Shown piece after piece: positions 36,800 through 46,676 of a stretch of DNA of 64,000 bases. The first letter of the stretch is position 1. Each line of letters begins with the position of its first letter. The DNA lies in contig JADJFT010000010.1 in the NCBI GenBank assembly GCA_016708465.1, forward strand, positions 1-64,000. The letters run 5' to 3'. The translations under genes were made by a program, and so were the position numbers. This DNA comes from Rhodanobacteraceae bacterium (GTDB lineage Bacteria > Pseudomonadota > Gammaproteobacteria > Xanthomonadales > Ahniellaceae). Under the pieces are notes generated by a model. It was not told where the DNA came from. It saw only the letters and a list, made by a program, of their open reading frames with translations, and did not search any database.

Positions 36800-37192
36800 T
36801 GCTGCAGTTGGTCTGGCCGACCTTGGTGTTGCAGGCGCAAGGTCTTCCGGCGTTTCCGGGTGCCGAAGGATTCGGTGCCATTGCCACGGGTGGTCGTGGC
36901 GGCGCGGTGCTCGATGTCACCACGCTTGATCCCGACCCGGCCGGCGTCGATCCGGGTTCGCTCTCGCTGGGCGCGCAGCTTGCTTCCGCATTTGCGTTGA
37001 TGCTCAACATCGACCACGCCAAAGTGCCGCGTTCATCCGGCATGAACGTCACCGCCAAAATAGAAACTGCCTCGTGCCGGCCGAGTGCGTCTGCACGAAT
37101 CGCTGTTTGGCGAAGGTGCCGAGGTGCGTCTGGTTCGTGCTGACGGCTATCCGACGCGTGACCTGCCTCAGGGTGCATTGCGCGCACCCTGA
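36793..37192 (+). pseudogene. Remnant with a pectate-lyase-like N-terminus
   Basis: The plus-strand frame from 36793 carries GLPAFPGAEGFGAIATGGRG and VLDVTTLDPDPAGVDPGSL, which resembles the opening of pectate-lyase-type beta-helix proteins. After that the match is lost. A tail in another frame (about 37076-37192) reads RVRLHESLFGEGAEVRLVRA and GYPTRDLP. A complete lyase is 350 aa or more, so this is a truncated or rearranged remnant. It overlaps the PepSY start region on the opposite strand. Confidence 0.4.
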
Positions 37193-37194
37193 GG
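37166..37194. terminator. Eleven-base-pair hairpin between convergent genes
   Basis: CCTCAGGGTGC, a seven-base loop, then GCACCCTGAGG form a perfect stem just before the end of the Calx-beta gene at 37206. No T tract follows on either strand. Its position between convergent transcription units suggests bidirectional termination or 3' end protection. Confidence 0.5.
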
Positions 37195-37754
37195 CGATCA
37201 TCCGATCAGTCGCGCCGACGCAGGGCGAAGCCTGCAAACGTCAACATCATCGCCAGCAGCAGCCAGCGGCCGACAGCATCGATCGCTGGTATCGCGACTG
37301 CTGCCGATGGATCTCCAGCCTGCAGGAAGGCCGGGCCGCTGGGATCGATGATGCTGCCGTTCATCAGCAGATCATCGTCGCCCAGGCCGCCATCAGTAAT
37401 GCTGAAGGTTGCGTTGTTGCCAACGATCACGGCGGGGAACAGGTACCAATGCATGCTGGGATCGGCCAGGGTGCGACCGAACTTCCAGAACACGCTAGCG
37501 GCCGGCAACGCCTGCGGATAGGTGATGGTGAAGTTCAGCGTCGCGCCCACGGTGCAATTGGTGATGTTGCTGACGAATACACCGTGCGGGAACACATAGC
37601 CACCCGCTGGCAGCGGGAGCGGCGTTGCCGCCAACATCGTGCCTGCACTAAAGCCGCAGGGGTCTCCGCCACCAGTGAAGACGATGGTCTCAATGCCTGA
37701 ACCTGGTGCGGTCGGGCCGCTGAAGGTCTTGTTGCCTGGTGCAGCATCGTCATC

Positions 37755-40540
37755 AATAATCGTCAGCACCGCCGTATTCGGCGCGCCGCTGCTCGCACCA
37801 CCGATCGGATTGCTCAGCGTCAGGTTCACCGTTTCGTCGGGCTCATCGGTGGCGTCATCGGTGATCGCGACGGTGAAGGTCTGCGGCGTGGTGTCGCCGG
37901 CGGCCCAGTTCAACGTGCCGCTGGTGGCGGTGTAATCGCTGCCCGCCGTCGCACTGCCGTTGCTGCTGGCGTAGTCGATGCTCACCGCACCGGTGCTGCC
38001 GCCGGTACGCGTCACGCTGATCGTCGCCGTCGCGCCGTTCTCGGCAACCGCCGAGGCCGCGACCGCAAATTGCAGCGAGCCGGCCGCCGGTGGCGGATCG
38101 TTGTCGGTAATCGTCAGCACCGCCGTATTCGGCGCGCCACTGCTCGCACCACCGGTCGGATTGCTCAGCGTCAGGTTCACCGTTTCGTCGGGCTCATCGG
38201 TGGCGTCATCGGTGATCGCGACGGTGAAGGTCTGCGGCGTGGTGTCGCCGGCGGCCCAGTTCAACGTGCCGCTGGTGGCGGTGTAATCGCTGCCCGCCGT
38301 CGCACTGCCGTTGCTGCTGGCGTAGTCGATGCTCACCGCACCGGTGCTGCCGCCGGTACGCGTCACGCTGATCGTCGCCGTCGCGCCGTTCTCGGCAACC
38401 GCCGAGGCCGCGACCGCAAATTGCAGCCGAGCCAGCCGCTGGCGGCGGATCGTCATCAGTAATCGTCAGCACCGCCGTGTTCGGTGCACCACTGCTGGCA
38501 CCACCGATCGGATTGCTCAGCGTCAGGTTCACCGTTTCGTCGGGCTCATCGGTGGCGTCATCGGTGATCGTGACGGTGAAGGTCTGCGGCGTGGTGTCGC
38601 CGTTCGCCCAGTTCAACGTGCCGCTGGCGGCGGTGTAATCACTGCCGGCCGCCGCACTGCCGTTGCTGCTGGCGTAGTCGATGCTGACCGCACCGGTGCT
38701 GCCACCGGTACGCGTCACGCTGATCGTTGCCGTCGCGCCGTTCTCGGCAACTGCCGAGGCCGCGACCGCAAATTGCAGCGAGCCGGCCGCCGGTGGCGGA
38801 TCGTTGTCGGTAATCGTCAGCACCGCCGTGTTCGGTGCACCGCTGCTCGCACCACCGGTCGGATTGCTCAGCGTCAGGTTCACCGTTTCGTCGGGTTCAT
38901 CGGTGGCGTCATCGGTGATCGCGACGGTGAAGGTCTGCGGCGTGGTGTCGCCGGCGGCCCAGTTCAACGTGCCGCTGGTGGCGGTGTAATCACTGCCGGC
39001 CGTCGCACTGCCGTTGCTGCTGGCGTAGTCGATGCTCACCGCACCGGTGCTGCCGCCGGTACGCGTCACGCTGATCGTCGCCGTCGCGCCGTTCTCGGCA
39101 ACCGCCGAGGCCGCGACCGCAAATTGCAGCGAGCCGGCCGCTGGCGGCGGATCGTCATCAGTAATCGTCAGCACCGCCGTGTTTGGTGCACCACTGCTGG
39201 CACCACCGATCGGATTGCTCAGCGTCAGGTTCACCGTTTCGTCGGGCTCATCGGTGGCGTCATCGGTGATCGTGACGGTGAAGGTCTGCGGCGTGGTGGG
39301 CGGCCCCCCGCCCCCCGCCGGCGGCGGGGGGGGGGTCCCCCCCCGCGGCCCCCCCCCCCGCGGCCTGGTGGTCGATGCTCACGCGCGCCAGTACGCGTCC
39401 GCTGATCGTCGCCGTCCGCGCCGTTCTCGGCAACCGCCGAGGCCGCGACCGCACCCGCCGCAAAGGGGCCGCGGGGGGACTTGGGCGGTAATCCACCAGC
39501 GGCGGGGGGGGGGCCCGGGGGCCCCCCCCGCGGGGGGGTTGGGGCGGGGTCAGGTTCACCGTTCCGTCGGGTTCATCGGTGGCGTCATCGCGGGATCGTG
39601 AACGGTGAAGGTCTGCGGCGTGGTGTGCGCCGTTCGCCCCAGTTCAACGTGCCGCTGGCGGCGGATCACTGCCGGCCGCCGCACCGCCGTTGCTGCTGGC
39701 GTAGTCGATGCTCACCGCACCGGTGCTGCCACCGGTACGCGTCCACGCTGATCGTTGCCGTCGCGCCGTTCTCGGCACCCTCCGAGGCCGCGACCTGCAA
39801 TCACAACGCGAGCCGGCCGCCGGTGGCGGATCGTTGTCGGTAATCGTCAGCACCGCCGTATTCGGCGCGCCACTGCTCGCACCACCGGTCGGATTGCTCA
39901 GCGTCAGGTTCACCGTTTCGTCGGGTTCATCGGTGGCGTCATCGGTGATCGTGACGGTGAAGGTCTGCGGCGTGGTGTCGCCGTTCGCCCAGTTCAACGT
40001 GCCGCTGGCGGCGGTGTAATCGCTGCCGGCGGTCGCACTGCCGTTGCTGCTGGCGTAGTCGATGCTCACCGCACCGGTACTGCCACCGGTACGCGTCACG
40101 CTGATCGTCGCCGTGCCGCCGTTCTCGGCAACTGCCGAGGCCGCGACCGCAAATTGCAGCGAGCCGGCCGCTGGCGGCGGATCATTGTCGGTAATCGTCA
40201 GCACCGCCGTGTTCGGTGCACCACTGCTCGCACCACCGGTCGGATTGCTCAGCGTCAGATTCACCGTTTCGTCGGGCTCATCGGTGGCGTCATCGGTGAT
40301 CGTGACGGTGAAGGTCTGCGGCGTGGTGTCGCCGGCGGCCCAGTTCAACGTGCCGCTCGCGGCGGTGTAATCACTGCCCGCCGTCGCACTGCCGTTACTG
40401 CTGGCGTAGTCGATGCTCACCGCACCGGTACTGCCACCGGTACGCGTCACGCTGATCGTCGCCGTGCCGCCGTTCTCGGCAACTGCCGAGGCCGCGACCG
40501 CAAATTGCAGCGAGCCGGCCGCTGGCGGCGGATCGTTGTC
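37755..40540 (-). repeat. Eight tandem 351-bp Calx-beta repeats
   Basis: A segment coding for about 117 aa recurs with a 351-base period; landmark copies of its ATGCTCACCGCACCGG-like segment (plus strand) occur near 37978, 38329, 38681, 39032, 39708, 40062 and 40413. Copies are almost identical at the DNA level, alternating small variants such as NPIGGASS and NPTGGASS, or WAAGDTT and WANGDTT. This indicates recent tandem duplication with gene conversion. One copy near 39370 is corrupted. Confidence 0.9.
39297..39560. other. Corrupted repeat with C/G homopolymer runs
   Basis: Where a 351-bp repeat copy is expected, the sequence has C runs and G runs of up to about a dozen bases (39300-39360 and 39505-39545) mixed with fragments of the normal repeat. 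Nothing else in the window looks like this. It most likely marks unresolved consensus in a collapsed repeat. Confidence 0.7.
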
Positions 40541-43500
40541 GGTGATGGTTCCGATACCGGTGCCATCGCCGATGCTTGCGTCCACCGCGTTCTGCAACAT
40601 CACCGAAAACATTTCGGTGATCGTCTCCGGCAATGTGTCACCCACCACCGTCAACGTGATCGTCGCCGTTGTCTGCGCGGCAGCAAACAAGATGGTGCCG
40701 CTGAGTGCATCCGGGCCGGCCTCGTAGTCATTCGGTGTGGTCGCCGTGCCTGCCGTCACCACGTAGTCGACACTCGACGGAAGCTCTGACATGCCGGTCT
40801 TGCTGAGGGTGAACTGGATCGACGAATTGACGTCGCCCTCGGTCACCGTCGCATCATCGATGTCGATCACCGGCGCGCTGTCGCTGGCCGCGATGGCGGC
40901 GATGGCGAAGTTGCCGCCAATGGGATTGAGCGCGGCATTGACCGGATTGCTCATTTCAACTCGCACGTTTTCCGCTGGCTCGAAGATCGCATCGTCGACC
41001 GCGTGAATCAGAATCGTGGCAGTGCTGCTGCCGGGCGGAATGCTGACCGTCCCGGAAAGCGCGTCACTACTGGCATCGATGTCGGCTGCTTCTGTTCCAG
41101 GTTCCGGGGTGGCCGCGTAGTCGACCGACACGGTGAACTCACTGTCGCCTTGACGCGTGACGGTGAATTCCAAGTCGCCGCCTTCGGCCGCACCGACGCC
41201 GAGAATGGTCAGCAACGGTGGTAATTCATCGTCGGTAATGGTCACTTGCGCCGTGCCGGGAGTGCCGACGACGGCGTTGTCGGACGAGTCGATCACGAAC
41301 GACAACTCAAGCGACTGGTTCGGTTCATCGATCGCGTCCTGCACGATCGGCAGCGTGATGATCTTGTCTGGCGTTTCGTCCGCGGCCCAACTGAGTGTGG
41401 TTGCGCTCAGCGCACCATGATCGGCCGGCTGCGTGGTCAGATCGGCGAGGCTCAGAGTGATGCTGGCGGCACCACTACCGATGCGCGAGACCGTGATCGA
41501 TGCATCGCCCCCGCCCTCGGCCACGGTGTAGAGCGACTGCGAAAACACGATCTGATCGGGAATCACCGCCGGCGCAGAATACTCGGAGGTGTTGTTGATC
41601 GGACCGTCGTCGTTCGGGTTGCCGGGCGGATCGGGTTCCAACGGCGGAATATCGGCGATGTTTTCGTCGATGCGAGTCGCAGTCATCACGATCTGCATGC
41701 CACTGGTGTTGTCCGACGCGAAACTGCTGGTGCACAGGCCGCTGGCGTTGCACGGTCCGGTCACTGCCAACCCGGTCGTGGCGTCGGTCGTCACCTCCAC
41801 TTCCGACAACCATTGTGCGTCGTCATCACTGATGGCGTAGAAGTCGATGCGGAAATTCGCATTGCGGAACGAGAACAGGCTCCACTGAATATTGGTGTTG
41901 CCGCCCGAATAGCCGGGATCCACGGCCCCGGCGCAAGCACCGGCGCCGCCACTGGTGCAGATCGCCGGCGCGTTCTGGCCCCAGTTGGAATAATTCAGCG
42001 GATTGACGTCGTTGTCGTCGTCATCGATCGGATCGGGAATGTCCTGATCGGAAAACCCATCGCGGTCGAGTTCGATGCCGATGAAATTCACCGGCACGCC
42101 GTAGATGCGATTGCGCCGCAACAGATTGCCGAACGCATTGGAACCGTTCAGACGGATACCGCTGGCGCCGGGCGAAGCGATGATATTGGGGCCGAACAGC
42201 GGCGCGTCACCGTCCTCGAAGCCGACAATATTTCCACCGGAGTCGTCGAGCCAGATGCCGTAGCCGGCGTTGGCGAACGTCAGCGAGTCGGTGTAGTCGC
42301 GCCCGATCCGGTTGCCTTTGATGACGTTGCCGTTGGTGAAACTCGAGCGCACCCGAATGCCGTCACCGTCGTTGGCCCCGACGGCATTCGCATCGAGGAT
42401 GTTGGCCCCGCCGATGATGTTCTGGCCGGCACAGACGTTGATGCCGGTGCACAGGTTGCCAAGATCGAGAATCGCGCCGCCCGGCGGGAACTCCGCCACG
42501 CCGACCAGGTTGCCGACGACGATCGCCTTGTCGCTCGAAATGCCACCGCCGTTGGTGATCGAAATGCCGCCATCTTCATCATCGGGCGAGGGGTCGAGCG
42601 GCGGGTCGGACCATGTGCCGCAGCGATTGAACCCGACGAAATTCGCGGCGACTACCGACGCGGTACCGGTTGCATTTCCGGCGCTGGGCCGGCTCGCAAC
42701 GAAGACGCCACTCTCGAAGTTACCCCAGGTGTCCGGCCCAAGACTGAGAGGGTTTGGCACGTCGAAAGGATTGGGTAGCCCGATGAAATTTCCACCGACA
42801 AAGTTCGGGAAGTCCACTTCCCCGGCGGTAATCCTGACCCCGTCGCCCTCGTTTGCCGCAATCACGTTGCCGATGACGAAGTTGAGCGCGGCCTTCTGTT
42901 CGATCAGTACCCCGCTGCCATCGCCCGAAGTGCCGGTGCCGTTCGGTACCGCATCGGTGCCGGCGGCATTGGTGCCGATATGGTTTCCCGAGACGATCAC
43001 GCCTGCTGTCAGCGTGTCGTTGCCCATGCCATCAGAGCCACCGGCGATACGAATGCCGGCGTCATCATTGCCGGAGATCACACTATTGGTGATCGCGATC
43101 AGGTTGTCCTGACCCAGCAGCCCGTTGAGCGCGCCGACCAGCGCGAGCGGATTCGACCCGAACGCGGTGAACAGCTCACCGAATGAATCGATGCCGAGCG
43201 CAGTCAACAGGTCCTGCAGATCGTTGAGTGGCAATGGCGTGGCATCGACCGTGTTCTGCACCACGATGCCGTTGCCGCCGCTGCCTGCGGCGGCGGTACC
43301 GGCTTGGTTGAGGCCAATCCACAGCTTGTCGACGATGTAGGGCGTGCCATCGAGCGAGAGGCCAACGCCACCGGCATTCATCAACTTGAGGTTCTTGATG
43401 CTGGAGCCGCCGTTTAGTGAGGCCGCGTGTTCGAACGCGAAAAGGCCGTTGCCGTCAGCGTCGACCGCGGTGAGCGGATCATCACCGCTGACATTGCCCT

Positions 43501-43977
43501 CGATATCGACCGGATGCGCGATCGAGGGCAGGCCCACAGTCAGCGTAATCAGGTTCAGGCCATTCTGGAACTTGATCCCGTCTCTGTTGGCGTTGAAATT
43601 AGCCTGCTGAAGTGCGGCTAAGAGCGTGCAGGGATGGGGCGCAGAGGGATTGTTGTCGACGTCGCACACGGCATCGTTGAGGTTGAAGTCTTGGGCGCTG
43701 CCGTGGTCGTCGATCGCCTGCTGGTCGTCGATGTTGACCAAAAAGTTCGCGGCGGCGGCGGGAAAGGCCGTGGCCATCGCCGCAAGAGCGATCGCCAACC
43801 CAAAGTCGCGCAAACGCGCGGATACTGTCGTTTTCATCCTGCATCTCTCCCAAGTTCCGTCACCGGTGGACGACGGCGTATTCTCCTCTAAACGTAAAAT
43901 TGTTTGAAAGGGGGCCAGTACACTCGGGCTCGATGCGGTCACGAGCCATCCGCTCGTCAATGATCAGGAGCAAGGGA

Positions 43978-44628
43978 ATGGATGCCGCCCATCTGAAATC
44001 GAAGTTCGAACCACTGCTTCGCGTCGAACCCGAGAGTTTTCGGATCCGCGTCCACCGAGCAATCAGTTGGCTTGCGCGCGCAGAGCAGTGCAAAGACGAT
44101 CCCGATGTGCGATTCGTGCTGTTGTGGATCGCGTTCAATGCGGCCTACGCGCAGGAACTCGGACACGAGCAGACCGAGCGCGATCAGGTTCGGCGGTTTT
44201 TTGAGAAGCTGATGTTGCTCGACGCCAGCGAGCGCATCCGCAGCTTGCTGCTACAGCGCTATAGCGGTCCGATTCGAACCTTGATCGAGAACCGTTATGT
44301 CTTCGAACCGTTCTGGCGTGCCGTGCGCGAACATGACAGTTCGGATCGATGGGAAACCTCGTTCAACGACGCGAAGAAGCTTGCACTCGGCGCAGTCCTG
44401 AACGGCGACACCGTCAAAGTCATCAGCATCGTGATGGACCGGCTCTACGTGTTGCGCAATCAACTGGTCCATGGCGGTGCGACCCATAGCAGTAAGGTAA
44501 ATCGTCAACAGGTGGCCGATGGCGTCAATATCCTCGCCGACCTCGTTCCGCTGGTCATCGATCTGATGCTCGATGGCCATGCGATTGACTTCGGCGCGAT
44601 CGAGTATCCGGTGATTCCAGCGTCTTGA
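43978..44628 (+). CDS. Solitary HEPN-like protein
   Basis: Protein of 216 aa, largely helical. It has FVLLWIAFNAAYAQELG, LLLQRYSGPIRTLIENRYVF, and near residue 157 the HEPN RxxxxH motif in LRNQLVHGGA. The C-terminal helix NILADLVPLVIDLML resembles the Apea-like HEPN group. HEPN domains are often ribonucleases in toxin-antitoxin or defence systems. Here no nucleotidyltransferase or other partner is adjacent. Start 43978 was chosen because CAGGAG lies about eight bases upstream. Confidence 0.6.
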   Translation: MDAAHLKSKFEPLLRVEPESFRIRVHRAISWLARAEQCKDDPDVRFVLLWIAFNAAYAQELGHEQTERDQVRRFFEKLMLLDASERIRSLLLQRYSGPIRTLIENRYVFEPFWRAVREHDSSDRWETSFNDAKKLALGAVLNGDTVKVISIVMDRLYVLRNQLVHGGATHSSKVNRQQVADGVNILADLVPLVIDLMLDGHAIDFGAIEYPVIPAS

Positions 44629-44928
44629 CGGCTGTACACATCGCGCCGCAGTAGGCGGCTCGCCTGGGTAGACGGTCGAGGTCGGGATATGCGCTGTTGG
44701 ACAGTGGCGCAATCAGAACCAGTGCCTGCAGATCGATGAACTCAATCCAGTGGTTTCCTCACCGTCGTTGCGCACGAAGCTGGCAAACCATGACCACTTG
44801 GAAATCCATGCAAATCGCGGCCCATTTGTCGTGGCTCGCGATCGGAGGCGTATGCGGCGCATGGATCGGATTTCGAGGGTATTTCGGCGTCTCCCGAAAT
44901 ACCGACAGCTTCGCGTCATAACTCGCAA
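44629..44928. other. Intergenic stretch with one weak small ORF
   Basis: I see no known gene here. A 43-codon frame at 44790-44921 (plus strand) reads MTTWKSMQIAAHLSWLAIGG followed by a glycine-rich hydrophobic stretch, so it could be a small single-pass membrane protein. There is no clear ribosome-binding site. The stretch lies between the HEPN gene and the integrase remnant and may be leftover from a mobile element. Confidence 0.3.
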
Positions 44929-45387
44929 TCAAGCTTGCTGACGACCTTCATCCAGTTCGGACCAGTGCAGGGTGCGAGTCACGCCGGGTCGGTTTGCGGT
45001 CCAGAGTGCGAGGCGTGTGCAAGCCTTCAGCAGTGACGAGCCTTCGTACTCGCCGAGTGCCTGCAGGAAGTCGGGGCGTTCGTCGATCGACCGGTGCGCG
45101 AAGTTGCGGGCGCCTGGTCCCGGCTGTGCGATAGCGGCGAGGTCGCGGGCAGGGTCGATTGCGGACCAGCCGTTGGCGCGCGCGTCGGCATGGATTGTTT
45201 TCAGCCATTGCCGGGTTTTCTTCGCAACATCAAAAGCGCCGCGATCTTCGATGCCTGCCACCAGCACGCCGAGTTCAGCGGGCGTGACGCTTTCCAATGG
45301 CCGACTGCGGAGCTTGGGGAGGATGCCCTTGTCCGAGATAGGTGCGTGCCTGCTGGCTGGTCGGAACGCGACGGATTGATCAGGCAC
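44929..45387 (-). pseudogene. Tyrosine integrase remnant (P4-type)
   Basis: The 152-codon frame carries RPLESVTPAELGVLVAGIED, GAFDVAKKTRQWLKTIHADA, GWSAIDPARDLAA and CTRLALWTANRPGVTRTLHW. This matches the core-binding domain and the start of the catalytic domain of P4-family integrases; the last block should lead to the first catalytic Arg. The N-terminal domain and the C-terminal catalytic half with the Tyr are missing. It lies just downstream of the 3' end of tRNA-Gln, the classic place for such an integrase, so it is probably the scar of an integrated island. Confidence 0.75.
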
Positions 45388-45413
45388 AAAAAAACCCGCA
45401 TCGCTGCGGGTTT
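45386..45413 (-). terminator. Intrinsic terminator after tRNA-Gln
   Basis: On the minus strand CCCGCA, loop GCGA, TGCGGG is followed by a run of seven or eight T. It lies 45 bases beyond the tRNA 3' end and should end the rplM-rpsI-tRNA transcript. The mirror side also has a short T run, so it may act in both directions. Confidence 0.8.
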
Positions 45414-45457
45414 CTTGGGTTCCTTGGCTTCGATCGGACAGCTTCGGGAGCGTTATT

Positions 45458-45531
45458 GGCTGGGAGACTAGGATTCGAACCTAGATAAACGGAGTCAGAG
45501 TCCGTTGTCCTACCGTTGGACGATCTCCCAA
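45458..45531 (-). tRNA. tRNA-Gln (anticodon CUG)
   Basis: Cloverleaf can be drawn fully: acceptor TGGGAGA/TCTCCCA with U1-A72 typical of tRNA-Gln, D stem GTCC/GGAC, anticodon stem ACGGA/TCCGT with loop CTCTGAC (anticodon CTG), T arm CTAGG-TTCGAAT-CCTAG, discriminator G and encoded CCA. It begins eight bases after the rpsI stop on the same strand, so it is likely co-transcribed with the ribosomal protein genes. Confidence 0.96.
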
Positions 45532-45539
45532 AAGCGGGA

Positions 45540-45932
45540 TTAGCGCTTCGAGAACTGTGTCGCGCGGCGTGCTTTGTGCAAACCGACCTTCTTGCGCTCG
45601 ACTTCGCGAGCATCGCGCGTCATGAAGCCCGCCTTGCGAAGCTGCGGCTTCAGCGAGTCGTCATAGGCGACCAGCGCACGCGACAGACCGAGGCGAATGG
45701 CACCGGCCTGGCCGGTGATGCCGCCGCCGGAAACTGTCACCAAGATGTCGAACTGCTCGGTCATCTTCAGGGCTTCGAGCGGCTGACGCACGATCATGCG
45801 TGCCGTTTCGCGGCCAAAGAACAGGTCGAGCGGCTTGTCGTTCACCGTGATCGAGCCTTTGCCGGGGCGCAGGAACACTCGCGCTGCCGCGGACTTGCGA
45901 CGACCGGTACCGTAATTCTGCGAAATCGCCAT
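45540..45932 (-). CDS. rpsI: 30S ribosomal protein S9
   Basis: 130 aa, intact. It has YGTGRRKSAAARVFLRPG, VSGGGITGQAGAIRLGLSRA and the conserved C-terminal KKVGLHKARRATQFSKR, whose tail reaches the ribosomal P site. It follows rplM by 14 bases, the usual order. A tRNA-Gln gene follows directly. Confidence 0.98.
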   Translation of the reverse strand: MAISQNYGTGRRKSAAARVFLRPGKGSITVNDKPLDLFFGRETARMIVRQPLEALKMTEQFDILVTVSGGGITGQAGAIRLGLSRALVAYDDSLKPQLRKAGFMTRDAREVERKKVGLHKARRATQFSKR

Positions 45933-45946
45933 GATTGCTATTCCTG

Positions 45947-46378
45947 TCAGCCGATGTTCAGCGCTTGCGGCTGCTGAGCGGTGTGCGGGTGCTCGGCACC
46001 CTTGTAGACCTTGAGCTTGCGCGCCATCGCGCGGCCCAACGGATTCTTCGGCAGCATGCCCTTGACCGCGATCTCGATCGCGCGTTCCGGGTGCGTGGCC
46101 AGTAGGTCGCGCAGCGACATCGTCTTCAGGTTACCGATGTAACCGGTGAAGCGGTGGTACTGCTTGTCCTGCAACTTGTTGCCAGTTACGGCAACCTTTT
46201 CCGCGTTGACCACGACGAGGTAATCGCCGGTATCGCAGTGCGGGGTGTAGACAGGCTTGTGTTTGCCGCGCAGGCGATGCGCGAGCTCGCTGGCGAGACG
46301 GCCGAGCGTCTTGTCCGTGGCGTCGACGATGTACCAGTCGCGCTTGACGGTCTGCGCATTGGCGCTGACGGTTTTCAT
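45947..46378 (-). CDS. rplM: 50S ribosomal protein L13
   Basis: 143 aa, intact. It has KRDWYIVDATDKTLGRLAS, GDYLVVVNAEKVAVTGNK, YHRFTGYIGNLKTMSLRDLL and MLPKNPLGRAMARKLKVYKG, all typical of L13. L13 is an early 50S assembly protein. A good promoter lies about 45 bases upstream. Confidence 0.98.
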   Translation of the reverse strand: MKTVSANAQTVKRDWYIVDATDKTLGRLASELAHRLRGKHKPVYTPHCDTGDYLVVVNAEKVAVTGNKLQDKQYHRFTGYIGNLKTMSLRDLLATHPERAIEIAVKGMLPKNPLGRAMARKLKVYKGAEHPHTAQQPQALNIG

Positions 46379-46421
46379 CTGCGTGCTCCGAAGAGTGTCG
46401 AGGGGTCAAAAAAGGCCGACG

Positions 46422-46451
46422 ACTATAGCCGGCAATGCCGGCTTTTTGCAA
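46422..46451 (-). promoter_or_regulatory. Probable sigma-70 promoter of rplM-rpsI
   Basis: On the minus strand TTGCAA (46446-46451) and TATAGT (46422-46427) are 18 bases apart, giving a start near 46415, about 37 bases before the rplM ATG. The spacer holds the inverted repeat GCCGGC-ATT-GCCGGC, which on the plus strand followed by TTTTT also looks like a terminator. Confidence 0.55.
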
Positions 46452-46676
46452 GTCCACCCGCGTTTCAGCCGGTTCAGGCGGGCGGTACCCGAGGCACTCG
46501 ACCCTACAGAAAGTACGCGGCGGGCCGGGAAAATCTTGTTTTTCCCGCCTGAACAGGCGCCCGCGTATCAGTCATTGTCGCAGAGGCTTCGACATTTGGC
46601 CAATTCCATGACCGTCCTGCTGCCGTCATTCAAGCGCCGCTGTTCGCATCGGCCATTGCTTGCAACGGAGGCTCCA

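Larger units (their letters stand above)
37206..43837 (-). pseudogene. Giant beta-helix/Calx-beta repeat surface protein with choice-of-anchor U and IPTL-CTERM-like tail, frameshifted
   Basis: Restored length is about 2,200 aa. Order from the start at 43837: signal peptide FGLAIALAAMATAFPAAAA; a beta-helix-type region of about 800 residues with many GNxIG-like turns (VIKGNRIGRDY, GNLLRRNRIYG); three divergent Calx-beta domains; eight nearly identical Calx-beta units (VTEG/AENG...DEPDETVNLTLSN); a choice-of-anchor U-like domain (ITDGGLGDDDLLMNGSI); and a C-terminal sorting signal IPAIDAVGRWLLL..FALRRRD. It should be exported and attached at the cell surface by an exosortase-like or rhombosortase route, probably as a Ca-binding adhesin (inference). 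The frame is broken near 38430 and between 39290 and 39790, inside the repeats. Confidence 0.8.

Noticed and set aside
37755..40540. Possible CRISPR array because of regular repetition
   Set aside because: Units are 351 bp of coding DNA without unique spacers; no cas genes are near.
37978..40727. A series of similar 102-104 codon plus-strand frames within the Calx-beta array
   Set aside because: They recur every 351 bp, are antisense to well-formed Calx-beta domains, and have no start signals. They are shadows of the repeat.
46425..46447. GCCGGC inverted repeat followed by TTTTT as a plus-strand terminator
   Set aside because: It lies in the spacer of the rplM promoter and no plus-strand gene ends nearby, so it is better explained as promoter spacer.
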